A stretch of DNA of 64,000 nt from CAWAND01 sp963783335 (GCA_963783335.1 CAWAND010000001.1:77141-141140), one strand, 5' to 3'. Positions 49,811-58,211 are shown, numbered from the stretch's first letter. Numbers and translations are program-made. The notes: generated by a model from the sequence alone, not told the origin.

Positions 49811-50593
49811 TTAGCCACCATGAGCGAAGTCGGGGTAATCGGTCATACCGCCATCCACGAATACCGTGCGTCCAGTCAGATAGGAGGCGGCTTCCGAAAC
49901 GAGCACCACCGCCATGTGAGCGATTTCATCAGGTTCTCCCATACGGTGGAGCGGGATCTTCTCCAGCAAGTCTTGCAGGCTCTGAGGATCGCTCCAGACT
50001 GAGCGGTTGATGTGCGTTTTGATCGCTCCGGGCGCAATTGCCAGCACCCGTATCCCGAAGGGGGCTGCCTCTTGCGCCAGAGTCTTGGACAACATGGCTA
50101 CGGCTGCCTTGCTGGCGGTGTAGGCACTATGGCGGGACCAGGCAATTTCCTCATGCACCGAACTCATGTTGAGCACGACCCCGCTCTTCTGGGGCACCAT
50201 GCGCTTCAGGGCCTCCCGGGCGCAATAGAAAACTCCAAACAAATTCACCTCGATCACTTGTCGCCAGGCCGCAATATCATCATCCCAACCCAAGGCGGAG
50301 ACGCCGTCAATGCCGGCGTTGTTGATAAGAATGTCGATTCCTCCCCACGCCGCATCGATTTGCCTGAAGAGATCCCCAACCGCCTTTGGGTCGGAAACAT
50401 CTGCCTGAATTGAAATCGCCTCCCCGTGGTTCCCGTTGATGTTCTGGACGAGCTCATCCGCCGCTTCAGGATGAGTCACGTAATTTATCGCCACTCTTGC
50501 GCCGGCGGCGGCAAGATCAAGCGCGATCGCCGCGCCGATCCCGGAATTGCCGCCAGTAACGAGGGCGCGTTTGTGATCGAGTCTCACGTTCAT
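49811..50593 (-). CDS. Short-chain dehydrogenase, glucose 1-dehydrogenase-like
   Basis: A 260-residue classical SDR with the cofactor motif TGGNSGIGAA (about 13-22), NNAG near residue 90, the catalytic Ser in NMSSVHEE and the YTASK catalytic pair (about 158-162), ending with VDGGMTDYP. The SSVHE and AIAPGAIKTHIN segments strongly resemble Bacillus glucose 1-dehydrogenase, which oxidises glucose to gluconolactone with NAD(P). It is the first gene of a minus-strand operon with GH15, 32 bp downstream, which fits glucose as substrate. A GGAGAAACAAT site precedes the ATG at 50593. Confidence 0.9.
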   Translation of the reverse strand: MNVRLDHKRALVTGGNSGIGAAIALDLAAAGARVAINYVTHPEAADELVQNINGNHGEAISIQADVSDPKAVGDLFRQIDAAWGGIDILINNAGIDGVSALGWDDDIAAWRQVIEVNLFGVFYCAREALKRMVPQKSGVVLNMSSVHEEIAWSRHSAYTASKAAVAMLSKTLAQEAAPFGIRVLAIAPGAIKTHINRSVWSDPQSLQDLLEKIPLHRMGEPDEIAHMAVVLVSEAASYLTGRTVFVDGGMTDYPDFAHGG

Positions 50594-51008
50594 ATTGTTT
50601 CTCCTATTCAGATACGAACAAGGGTCGAAGAGTTGCCTCGATGGGCGAGGAACCCGGGGACAACTTCACGTGGCCCGACATACCTGTCGATCATCCGACA
50701 AGCCCACTTCCATGCGGCGGATCTGTCATGTTTCCTCTTGTCCGCCAGACGGTTCTGTATTGCTTGGGCAAGATGACCGCATCTGAAACTTCCATGAAAA
50801 GCGCGTGGCGTCATACACATCTCGGCAATCCTCGAGGGTTCCGGCAAGATCCAAATCGGAAGGGCGATTCCTTGGTCAGGAGGCTGCATTATGCTCGATG
50901 GGCATGAACTAGCTAGACGCAAAGCCGCGCCACAGATGAAGGGACCATACTTTAAGGATAGCAAACTCTCGTTGGACCTCAGTCTTGCGACAAGAACCCC
51001 GAGGATTT
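50594..51008. other. Intergenic region, nothing recognised
   Basis: Presumably the promoter region of the minus-strand operon. Open frames present on both strands show no family resemblance. A small part next to 51008 may be decayed methyltransferase sequence. Confidence 0.4.
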
Positions 51009-51384
51009 CTTTCTCAACATCGATGGTGGCAACCGCAGGTATGCGTGCAAAGGAGAGGGGCGTTGACGACCAAGTCGACTTCGTGCTGTCAGATGCAAGT
51101 GACCCGCTTCCGTTCGCTTACGGAGTGTTCTCGGCTGAGACTGCCCTTGGCGTTCTGGAGAGCATGAGAAACCCCGACCATGTCCTCGCAGAAACATAAC
51201 GCGTTCTTGAGCCCGAAGGAAAGCTAGTGCTCAGCGTGTACAGGGGCGCATCGTCGATCCTGGTCTCGGTCAGCGAGCCGTGGAACAAGGAACAACTATC
51301 CAAGTTAGCGAGGTTCACGACCGAGCGCCGCAGACTAGGGAAGGGCCGCGATGTCCTAATCGCGTCAAGATTGAACGGGCCGAG
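51009..51384 (+). pseudogene. SAM-dependent methyltransferase remnant, cut by IS3
   Basis: The frame reads MVATAGMRAKERGVDDQVDF, then DPLPFAYGVFSAE and LESMRNPDHVLAET, a TAA at 51197-51199, then RVLEPEGKLVLSVYR. This is the second half of a class I (methyltransf_11) Rossmann fold. The SAM-binding glycine motif is missing and the 3' end stops at the left end of the IS3 element. The product is not functional. Confidence 0.7.
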
Positions 51385-51447
51385 TGACCTGCCCCCCAAA
51401 AACTGATCCAGATGTAGAGTTAGGGTCAGATAAGGGAGAAGGGTCAA

Positions 51448-51749
51448 ATGCCACGACGAAGATACACCCCAGAACAGATTATCAGCAAACTCCGTGAAGC
51501 CGAGGTTCTGCTCAGCCAGGGCCAAACCGTGGGGCAAGCCTGCAAGTCCCTGGGCGTGAGCGATCAGACCTACTACCGCCCTGCCCAAACCGCAGGACCT
51601 TCGGCTGGAGAAAAGAGTACGGTGGGATGCGGACTTCGCAAGTCCGCAGGCTCAAGGAACTCGAGCGGGAGAATGTCAGGTTGAAGAAGCTGGTAGCCGA
51701 TCTCTCGCTGGACAATGCCATCCTGAAGGAAGCCGCCTCGGGAAATTGA
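51448..51749 (+). pseudogene. IS3 orfA, disrupted by a 26-bp insertion
   Basis: The N-terminal helix-turn-helix RRYTPEQIISKLREAEVLLS and KSLGVSDQTYYR matches IS3 OrfA. At 51579-51604 a 26-bp segment containing CCTGC-CCAAACC-GCAGG is inserted; removing it joins TYYR to WRKEYGGM and restores the leucine-zipper end (ELERENVRLKKLVADLSLDN) to TGA 51747-51749. As written, the frame stops at 51684. OrfB starts in the last codons. Confidence 0.85.
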
Positions 51750-52627
51750 CGAGCCCGGCCAGGAGGCGCAGGGCTGTCGAGCGGGTTCAGCAGACCCTGG
51801 GTGTCTCCGAGCGCCGGGCGTGCAGGGTCCTGGGCCAGCCTCGATCGACACAGCGCAGTGTAGGGCAGGAAGCTGGAGACGAGGCTGTGCTCACCGAGCA
51901 CATTGTTGAGCTGGCAAGCCGGTATGGCCGCTATGGATATCGCAGGATCACGGCGCTGCTCAGAAACCAGGGGTGGAGGGTGAACCACAAGCGTGTTGAA
52001 CGGATTTGGCGGAAAGAGGGCTTGAAGGTGCCTGCCAGGCAACCTAAACGCTCCAGGCTCTGGTTGAACGATGGCTCATGTGTGCGACTTCGTCCGCTGT
52101 ACCCGAACCATGTATGGAGCTACGATTTCGTCCAGGAGCGAACACACAACGGCCGGGTATTTCGGATCCTGAACATCATCGATGAGTACTCCCGGGAATG
52201 CCTGGCGTCGATCGTGGCCCGGAACATCAGGCATGGGGATGTCCAGGATTGCCTTGCCGATCTGTTCTGTCAGCGAGGCGTCCCTGTGCACCTCCGCTCG
52301 GATAACGGGCCTGAGTTCACAGCCAAGAGGATCCGGGAGTGGCTGACCCATCTTGGCGTGAGGACCTTGTTCATCGAACCCGGGAGCCCCTGGGAGAACG
52401 GCTTCGTTGAATCGTTCAACGGGAAAATGCGGGACGAGCTGCTCGATCGGGAGATCTTCTACACCGTGAAAGAAGCCAGGCAATTGGTTGAGATGTGGAG
52501 ATGGGAATACCCCGTGCCGGGACGGTGCAATCACATCAGGCCGCACAGTTCGCTGAGCTACAAGCCGCCCGCGCCGGCAGCATGGATCACCATTGGACAA
52601 CCGCTGCAACAGGTGAGTCTAACTTAG
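51746..52627 (+). CDS. IS3 orfB transposase (DDE), with 6-residue in-frame insertion
   Basis: A 293-residue catalytic subunit with the HTH_21 region (YGYRRITALLRNQGWRVNHK) and rve integrase core: WSYDFVQERT (first Asp), LRSDNGPEF (second Asp) and SPWENGFVESFNGKMRDEL (Glu). Near the end, MWRWEY and NHIRPHSSLSY are separated by PVPGRC. This corresponds to an 18-bp in-frame insert at 52511-52528 (CCCGTGCCGGGACGGTGC), which resembles the palindromic repeat found in the IS110 pseudogene. The transposase may still fold, but OrfA is broken. Starts at TTG 51746, overlapping orfA by 4 bp. Confidence 0.92.
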   Translation: MTSPARRRRAVERVQQTLGVSERRACRVLGQPRSTQRSVGQEAGDEAVLTEHIVELASRYGRYGYRRITALLRNQGWRVNHKRVERIWRKEGLKVPARQPKRSRLWLNDGSCVRLRPLYPNHVWSYDFVQERTHNGRVFRILNIIDEYSRECLASIVARNIRHGDVQDCLADLFCQRGVPVHLRSDNGPEFTAKRIREWLTHLGVRTLFIEPGSPWENGFVESFNGKMRDELLDREIFYTVKEARQLVEMWRWEYPVPGRCNHIRPHSSLSYKPPAPAAWITIGQPLQQVSLT

Positions 52628-52826
52628 AAAGTGGATCAAGAAGTGGGGGCACGTCAGGAGCAGAGAGTCTCATATTCATTGTCGTATCTCCTTTTGAGTC
52701 AGTAGCTCTTCAATCGGGGTCCGACATTCGGCTCGGATGCGGCAGGGTCGGACAACCTGCCGGGAGCCTCCTTCAGCCGGGCTTCGTGTCCATTCTCGCC
52801 CGAGGTGGCTGGATGGATTCTGTCGT

Positions 52827-53090
52827 CTAGGGCTGGGACAGGGCCTCGGCTTCAAGCTGATCCAAGCGGGTGTAGTAGTCGCCTATCTCCTTCAAGTGAG
52901 CCCAGGCGATCTTGCCCGTCAACAGCATGTCATCATGCGTTACGTCGGTCTCCGGATCGTGGGCGCCGTGTTCGAGTTCCACTTCGAGGCCCCGCCGGAA
53001 CTGCTCCTGATCGATTTTCGCCCAGTCTAGACCCAACTGTTTTCCGGTCGTCTGCGCCTCCTCGGGCGTGATCTTTCGTTCTTCGCTCAA
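52827..53090 (-). CDS. DUF5661-type small protein
   Basis: About 87 residues with the DUF5661 pattern: ITPEEAQTTGKQLGLDWAKI, QFRRGLEVELEHGAHDPETD, VTHDDMLLTGKIAWAHLKE and DYYTRLD. Function unknown; such proteins often accompany stress genes. I chose a TTG at 53090 because a GAGGAGGAGG site lies 6 bases upstream. An ATG at 53108 would place that site inside the gene, and the longer frame to 53207 overlaps the next gene. Confidence 0.75.
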   Translation of the reverse strand: MSEERKITPEEAQTTGKQLGLDWAKIDQEQFRRGLEVELEHGAHDPETDVTHDDMLLTGKIAWAHLKEIGDYYTRLDQLEAEALSQP

Positions 53091-53163
53091 TATTGGCCTC
53101 CTCCTCATCCTGTGTAACGCTGCCCCCCGGCCATGTGGTCTTGCATTGGCTCCCTGGCCGGCT

Positions 53164-53550
53164 CTAAGAGCGAAAGTGCTCTCGTACTTTGGCTGCGATC
53201 TGGGCATCGGTCATCTTGTCTTCGGTTTCCAACTCAAGGACAACACCCTTGACTCCTGCAGGCTCAAGGCGCTTCATCAGTTCTCCTTTGGCCTCGCCGG
53301 GACCGAAGATCAGGATGGTGTCTGCGTTGCGAATCACGGCCACGACTTCATCGTAGTAACGGTCGAGTTGGTTACCGAATTGCCGATCCCTGATATCTTC
53401 CGTCGAGCTCTCTTCGGCCCTCGACCGGCCTGGAGCGTGGATGTTGCCCTCCATGTTTGAGCCAATTTCCTTGGTCTCCTCCCCTTCATCTGAAACCATC
53501 ACGATGACGGCCTTGCGATGGTCGATCCACAGGCCAGCCAGTCTTTTCAA
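53164..53550 (-). CDS. Small eRF1/baeRF-like protein (host-attachment-like)
   Basis: 128 residues beginning LAGLWIDHRKAVIVMVSDEG, a start shared by small bacterial proteins related to domain 2 of eRF1 (baeRF families). QLDRYYDEVVAVIRNADTIL and IFGPGEAKGELMKRLE in the middle fit that fold. Members are proposed to act on stalled ribosomes or RNA, but this is family inference only. It lies between DUF5661 and RNB genes on the same strand. Confidence 0.6.
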   Translation of the reverse strand: MKRLAGLWIDHRKAVIVMVSDEGEETKEIGSNMEGNIHAPGRSRAEESSTEDIRDRQFGNQLDRYYDEVVAVIRNADTILIFGPGEAKGELMKRLEPAGVKGVVLELETEDKMTDAQIAAKVREHFRS

Positions 53551-53598
53551 GGGAGATCTCCTTTGCTCAATTCGCCAACAGCTCCACGAGTCTCAATC

Positions 53599-55101
53599 CT
53601 AATGCTTTGATGAACTGACTCTCTTGAAATCGATGAACCCTTTCTGCACATCAAGCGATGTCAATTGCACGCGGACTTGGGTGCCGACGTCTAGGCCCTC
53701 AAACCCCTGAACCAGCTTTCCCTCAGCCGGGGTGTCTATCAACCGAACCCAGGTCCCTTTCTCAGAAGCGCCCGTGACGATCGAGTCGAATTGCTCTCCG
53801 ATTCTCGATTGCAGCAGAAGGGAAGCTGCGGACTTACCAACCTGACGTTCGACCTTGTTGGCGGAATCTTCCGCCTGAGTGCAGTGAGCCGCCAGAACAT
53901 CGAGCTCGCCCTTGCTATAGGGCGCAGGCTTCCCTTCCAGGGCGGCTTTCAATAGCCGTTGGGTAAGCAGGTCGGGATAGCGACGATTGGGAGCCGTCGA
54001 GTGACCATAGTCCTTGACGGCCAGTGCAAAGTGACCGGGCGCATCCGCGTCAGGAAGTTCGGCAATATACTCGCCGGCCCCCAGAAGCTTGATCACGGCC
54101 AAAGACAGATCGGGAAAGCGCAGCGGATCGGCCGTCTTCTGGCTGACCAAGAACTCCTCCAACGCCTTCGAATCCGGGCGCTCAGGAAGGTTGAACCCTC
54201 GGCCACTGGCAATTTCGACGATCCGGTCCCAGCGCTTTGGCGTGCGAACGACGCGGCGGATTGAGGGATAGCTCTTGGTGGAGAGATAACGTGCGGTCAC
54301 ACCGTTGGCTGCGACCATGAAGTCCTCGATGATTTCTTTGGCACGGTTCTTTTGTTCTATCTCCAGGGTGCGGATTTGGTCTCCGTCGAACATGGCCTTG
54401 GCCTCAATTGTTTCCAGGCTGAGCGCCCCATGCTGATGCCGTAGCTTCTTCATCCGTTGCGCAATGTGATCTTGCAGGCGGATATTTTCGGCCAGGTCCT
54501 TGACGGCGGTGATGGCTTCCGGCGCACTACCGCTCCCGTCCAGCCAGGCAGCCACGCTGTTGTAGGCAAGCTTGGCGTGGTTTGTCACTCGCGCCTGGTA
54601 GATATCGGAATTGCTGAGCTGTCCATCCTCATCTATCACCATGTCGACCACGATCGACGGGCGCTCCTCACCGAAATTCAATGAGGTGAGATCCGTCGAA
54701 AGCTCATTGGGAAGCATGGGAAAGACTCTGGCAGCTGTATAGACGGAGGTGGTGTTGTGCCGGGCATGCTCGTCGATAGCCAGGCCATGCTTCACCAGCG
54801 AGGCTACGTCAGCCACGGCGACGAGGACTCTGACCTTGCCTCCTGGCAGCTGTTCGGCAGCCGTGAGTTGATCGAGGTCGCGCGAGTCGTCGTTGTCAAT
54901 CGATGCCCACAGAAGGTTTCGCATGTCACGTATTTCCGGTGGGCGGTTGGCGGAAGCCTCTCCTGCGGGCGCAGGTTCCTTCAGCCGCCCAAGCTCGGCC
55001 ATAACCGCCGCCGAAAAATCAGGCAGCAGCCCATACTGAAGCATGGCACGGTGAGCGATGGCCTCAAGAATAGCGCGCTGGTTCTTGTGTCTAGTTTTCA
55101 T
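53599..55101 (-). CDS. RNB-domain exoribonuclease (RNase II/R family)
   Basis: A 500-residue 3'-5' exoribonuclease. The catalytic RNB region begins SIDNDDSRDLDQ, where the Asp residues bind Mg2+, and continues with VLVAVADVASLVKHG, the typical FPMLPNELSTDLTSLN and YGHSTAPNRRYPDL near residue 370. The C-terminal 80 residues look like a reduced S1 domain (WVRLIDTPAEGKLVQGF). The N-terminal cold-shock domains of RNase R are absent, so it is a short form, as in several stress-linked clusters. The start is the ATG at 55101; the frame opens further to 55152 without conservation. Confidence 0.88.
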   Translation of the reverse strand: MKTRHKNQRAILEAIAHRAMLQYGLLPDFSAAVMAELGRLKEPAPAGEASANRPPEIRDMRNLLWASIDNDDSRDLDQLTAAEQLPGGKVRVLVAVADVASLVKHGLAIDEHARHNTTSVYTAARVFPMLPNELSTDLTSLNFGEERPSIVVDMVIDEDGQLSNSDIYQARVTNHAKLAYNSVAAWLDGSGSAPEAITAVKDLAENIRLQDHIAQRMKKLRHQHGALSLETIEAKAMFDGDQIRTLEIEQKNRAKEIIEDFMVAANGVTARYLSTKSYPSIRRVVRTPKRWDRIVEIASGRGFNLPERPDSKALEEFLVSQKTADPLRFPDLSLAVIKLLGAGEYIAELPDADAPGHFALAVKDYGHSTAPNRRYPDLLTQRLLKAALEGKPAPYSKGELDVLAAHCTQAEDSANKVERQVGKSAASLLLQSRIGEQFDSIVTGASEKGTWVRLIDTPAEGKLVQGFEGLDVGTQVRVQLTSLDVQKGFIDFKRVSSSKH

Positions 55102-55412
55102 GGCTACTCGGCAGGAAAAGCCACCCGCACCGACGGGTGGAGGATTCCGCACACCTCCGTCTTGCTATGGGTCCCCGCGAAGACGACAGCACTCGCCCTC
55201 GTCTGCGGAGCCACCTAGAATGCCCAACCCCTGAGCGCATAGGGTATCTGGACCCACGCGCTAGCTCGAGCTCTGGGACGACAAGTCGTCAACTTGCGCC
55301 CTTGGTTGAGCGCTTGCCGTTGTCAGACTGCCGGAAGCCAACCCAAATGCTTGGGTCGCTCACCAGATCGGCGACCCGGAAACGGCTTTGGCGCGAGCCG
55401 GCAAAGTTGCGC

Positions 55413-55571
55413 CTAGATGATGCCCAACAGCTTCAAGACCACCAGGATGATGGCGATCACGATCAGAACATGGATCGCGTTCCCAGTGTCCGGGATGCTG
55501 GGGATGATGCTCCGACCAAATGCGCCGAGCAGCCAAAGAACGATCAAAATGACGATGATCCAGGTCAACAT
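55413..55571 (-). CDS. Lmo0937-family small membrane protein
   Basis: A 52-residue protein (MLTWIIVILIVLWLLGAFG, a short polar loop, then IHVLIVIAIILVVLKLLGII). Two membrane helices around a loop are typical of the lmo0937/DUF5670 family, which is linked to envelope stress. It was missed by length cut-offs. GGAGCAAT lies before the ATG at 55571. Confidence 0.8.
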   Translation of the reverse strand: MLTWIIVILIVLWLLGAFGRSIIPSIPDTGNAIHVLIVIAIILVVLKLLGII

Positions 55572-55637
55572 GCGATTGCTCCTTTTTCGAACTTGAAAGA
55601 TCCGGCTTGACAGGTCGATAGATGAAGGTCAACCTCC

Positions 55638-55787
55638 CTAACGTCCCAGAAGGATGAAGATGCCAGCGGCGATGGCGATGATCGCCAGGATCGCGTCCAG
55701 GCCGCCAATTCCGAGGAGGTGTATCAGACCCCATGCAATCAGGAAGATGGCAAGCAGGAGCATACCGATGTTTCGGGTGAAGTTCAT
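55638..55787 (-). CDS. Small two-helix membrane protein
   Basis: 49 residues (NFTRNIGMLLLAIFLIAWGL, then two more hydrophobic stretches ending IFILLGR). It has the same size and layout as the preceding gene, 66 bp away, and is probably another small stress membrane protein. GAAGGGACCAT precedes the ATG at 55787. No specific family assigned. Confidence 0.7.
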   Translation of the reverse strand: MNFTRNIGMLLLAIFLIAWGLIHLLGIGGLDAILAIIAIAAGIFILLGR

Positions 55788-55875
55788 AATGATGGTCCCT
55801 TCTCAATGTGACGGGAAGTCGGCGGGTGCCCGGTCAAGCGGCGCCCGCCGACGAGCTGATCAAACGGCTGCTCTA

Positions 55876-56196
55876 TCAGGCGTCCCTGACAGCCACTTTT
55901 CCGGCATCAAGAACTGAGGACGCACGATCCATCCCCGCCACGAGCTTGTCCTGCCCGAGCTGCTTGAGCTGGCCGGCCCTCTCCCGAACCTCACTCGCAA
56001 TCTCTTGCGAGTCGGAACGAGCCTGGGCCAGGGCCTGGTCGACCACTTCGGTCGTCCGATCCCGCACTTCGACGCCCTTTTGCTGGATCAGAGCCCGCGT
56101 CTTCTCACCCGATTGGGGTGCTAACAGAAGCATTGCTCCTGCGCCGGCCAGCCCACCGATCAGCATTCCGGCCATAACGCTCATCGTCCTATTCAT
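55876..56196 (-). CDS. YtxH-like membrane-anchored coiled-coil protein
   Basis: 106 residues. MSVMAGMLIGGLAGAGAMLLLAPQSG gives one glycine-rich membrane helix followed by APQSGEKTR, the YtxH signature, then a long charged helix (RDRTTEVVDQALAQARSDSQ and on). YtxH proteins are general-stress gaseous-vesicle-like envelope proteins of unknown role. I chose the ATG at 56196 with GGAGG 11 bases upstream; ATG 56214 is an alternative. Confidence 0.8.
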   Translation of the reverse strand: MNRTMSVMAGMLIGGLAGAGAMLLLAPQSGEKTRALIQQKGVEVRDRTTEVVDQALAQARSDSQEIASEVRERAGQLKQLGQDKLVAGMDRASSVLDAGKVAVRDA

Positions 56197-56531
56197 GTTG
56201 TCTTTGTCCTCCATTGTCTTTGTTGTCAGTGAAGCTCGTACCCATGCCAGATTACTTGCCGGGAGATCAGGTGGCGCGGCAGCGAGAGACGCAATCTCCC
56301 ACCTACACACGCCTTGCGACCAGACCTTACCGGTCTCGCCCCTGGTGACCCATAAAAACTCCAGCTTCCAACTGGTCCGTTTCAGTCAGTGCGGTGAGCT
56401 CGATCAGCCATCGGATGGCACCCACCACGACGTTTCGGATCCAGGCCGAAAGTGGCGGCCCCGGCTGAACAACTTCCGGCTCCGATTGGTGTTGATCAAC
56501 CGCAAGTCTCATCCCGATCCCTGTTAATCAT

Positions 56532-56942
56532 CTACGTCTGAGCGTGATGATCGGTGGTCGTCGTTCTGGTGACGCCTTCCACGGGGGCGGTGGGGCGGTA
56601 GAAGATCAGCCAGATAATTCGCTCAAGCCCCCAGGCAATCAAGGCATATACGACCATGGCGATCACGGTTGAGATCTCCAGCACCATGCCTCCGGCCGAT
56701 GGCGTTCCGGTCAACCCAGCAAAGGGGAGCAGGAAGAGGCTGGTGAAACCGTATACGAATGCGGCAATTGGGCTGTCGGGGTTGGCGGCGATCAGCTTCA
56801 GCCCAACACGCAGCGCCAACGCAGCTTCCAGGATTCCGAACAGCAGCCAGACCAGCTGGGTGGCCTTGAAGGTGAAAATGCGCCGTTCTCTTTCCGGTTC
56901 CTTTTGTGTCATTCGGACTTCTGAAACACTGTTGTCTGTCAT
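56532..56942 (-). CDS. YggT-family-like membrane protein
   Basis: 136 residues, a charged N terminus and three hydrophobic segments: LVWLLFGILEAALALRVGLK, FVYGFTSLFLLPFAGLTG and VIAMVVYALIAWGLERIIWL. The ALRVGLKLIAANPDSPIAAF pattern resembles YggT proteins. Role unknown, possibly osmotic or envelope stress. The start follows GGGAGGTCGAAATGA. Confidence 0.75.
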   Translation of the reverse strand: MTDNSVSEVRMTQKEPERERRIFTFKATQLVWLLFGILEAALALRVGLKLIAANPDSPIAAFVYGFTSLFLLPFAGLTGTPSAGGMVLEISTVIAMVVYALIAWGLERIIWLIFYRPTAPVEGVTRTTTTDHHAQT

Positions 56943-57075
56943 TTCGACCTCCCAAACGATATGTGAAGATTTTCACAAACGCGACGGGTTGATCCGAGAA
57001 TTCTGCAGGGGTGCACAGGCGCACCCCTGCTCAAGGAAGCCTCTAAACGGCGTGCCAGAAATTGGGTGACTGGGC

Positions 57076-57330
57076 TCACACTCTGCGGCGGAGAAGATGG
57101 ACAACCGCGATCACGATGACGGCGCCCAGCAGCGTCACCAGCATGGTGGGCAGGTTGATGGCATCGTTGATCGTCCCGACATGGAAAATCGGGCTGAGGA
57201 AGTAGCCGGCCAGGAAGGCGCCCACGACGCCCACCACGATGTTGATCAACAGGCTCGACCGGTCGCGCATGATTTCACTTGCCAGCCAACCGATGATCGC
57301 CGCAGCGACGAGGTAGATGAGGATATTCAT
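57076..57330 (-). CDS. GlsB/YeaQ/YmgE-family membrane protein
   Basis: 84 residues with three membrane helices. IGWLASEIMRDRSSLLINIV, VGVVGAFLAGYFL and the C-terminal helix match the transglycosylase-associated GlsB/YeaQ family, commonly induced in stress. Enzymatic activity is not established for the family. GGAGACAAACC lies before the ATG at 57330. Confidence 0.9.
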   Translation of the reverse strand: MNILIYLVAAAIIGWLASEIMRDRSSLLINIVVGVVGAFLAGYFLSPIFHVGTINDAINLPTMLVTLLGAVIVIAVVHLLRRRV

Positions 57331-57515
57331 GGTTTGTCTCCTAATTCTTCTGATTGAGGGGCACGGCTTGGCACTTGTCGCCTTGTCTATCCTTACGAAT
57401 CTTTGTCATTCATAGGCACCTCCGGTGATTCCTTGCAGCTGTCCCAAGTTTGCGCCGGCGCTCGGGGCAGCGGAGTGCGCCGGGATATCGGACTCCAGCC
57501 AACAGCCAGGTGTCA

Positions 57516-57887
57516 TCAATTCATCGCAGCACTTGAGGCGAAGGTGCGCAAGTACTCGGCCACGCGCTTAGGCGTATCGCCTTTGCTGATAAACGCATCG
57601 GCGCCGGCAGAGAGCGCGGCCCGCTGACGGGCATCCATTTGACTGATGAGCACGATCACCAGCGCAGCCGGGCAGGCCTGGCGCAGCTCTGCCAGTGCGG
57701 CATTGGGCGAATCAGAAAGCAATTCCCAATCCACCAGAAGCATGTCCACGTGACTGACGGGTGCCTGTGCCAGGGTGGTTGGCCAATCGGCTGCTTCGCC
57801 AGCCAGCTCCAACTTCAGATCCTGGAGCGTGAGGCGCAGGGCGGAGCGCTCATCGAGTTTGGCATTGGCCAAGTAGACGCGTGTCAT
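57516..57887 (-). CDS. Single-domain response-regulator receiver
   Basis: 123 residues, receiver only. RVYLANAKLDERSALRLTLQ opens the fold, the phospho-acceptor is Asp53 in MLLVDWELL, Thr/Ser is replaced by LISQ, and Lys near residue 102 (FISKG) is in place. A LuxR HTH remnant lies 90 bp upstream on the same strand, so the pair may derive from one NarL-like regulator that has been split, or the receiver stands alone. I prefer the ATG at 57887 because the receiver fold starts there. Confidence 0.75.
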   Translation of the reverse strand: MTRVYLANAKLDERSALRLTLQDLKLELAGEAADWPTTLAQAPVSHVDMLLVDWELLSDSPNAALAELRQACPAALVIVLISQMDARQRAALSAGADAFISKGDTPKRVAEYLRTFASSAAMN

Positions 57888-57976
57888 AGGTCCAGCGTAC
57901 TGTAGGGGGGGGTTAGGCACATCCATCCACAGGGGAGCTTTTGCCTCCGCCGTTTGGGGGAGCTAGGTGTGGGCGA

Positions 57977-58185
57977 CTAGGTGATCAGCCCCTGGCGCAT
58001 GGCGAGGTTCACTGCTTCGGTGCGGCTGGCAACGCCGAGTTTGGTGAGGATAGTGCTAGCGTGGGGCTTGAAGGTGGAGGGAGAGACGGTCAGTCTTGCG
58101 GCAATCTGGTCATTGGTCAGACCCTCGACCAACAGGACCAGCACCTCACGCTCGAGGACGATCAGGTTGAAGCCGGGCTCGGGGG
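57977..58185 (-). pseudogene. LuxR-type HTH remnant
   Basis: Minus-strand translation gives LVEGLTNDQIAARLTVSPST, then HASTILTKLGVASRTEAVNL and the TAG at 57977-57979, a complete LuxR DNA-binding domain end. Toward 58186 the similarity ends abruptly at a 26-bp dispersed repeat. No N-terminal domain or start is visible. The part at 58099-58147 is repeated at the left edge of the window (1-49). Confidence 0.75.
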
Positions 58186-58211
58186 GCTTCGCGAAGCTCG
58201 AGGGCGTTGGG
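58186..58211. repeat. 26-bp dispersed repeat, second copy
   Basis: Identical to 44637-44662. It marks the truncation point of the LuxR remnant, so it may have been inserted there. Confidence 0.75.

Larger units (their letters stand above)
51385..52656 (+). mobile_element. IS3-family insertion sequence
   Basis: The left end TGACCTGCCCCCC with ACTGATCCA and the right end (complement TGACGTGCCCCCAC with TTGATCCA) form imperfect inverted repeats around orfA and orfB. The length of about 1.27 kb is normal for IS3. Only a possible 3-bp flanking duplication (GAG) is seen. It truncates a methyltransferase remnant. Both open reading frames carry short palindromic insertions. Confidence 0.85.
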
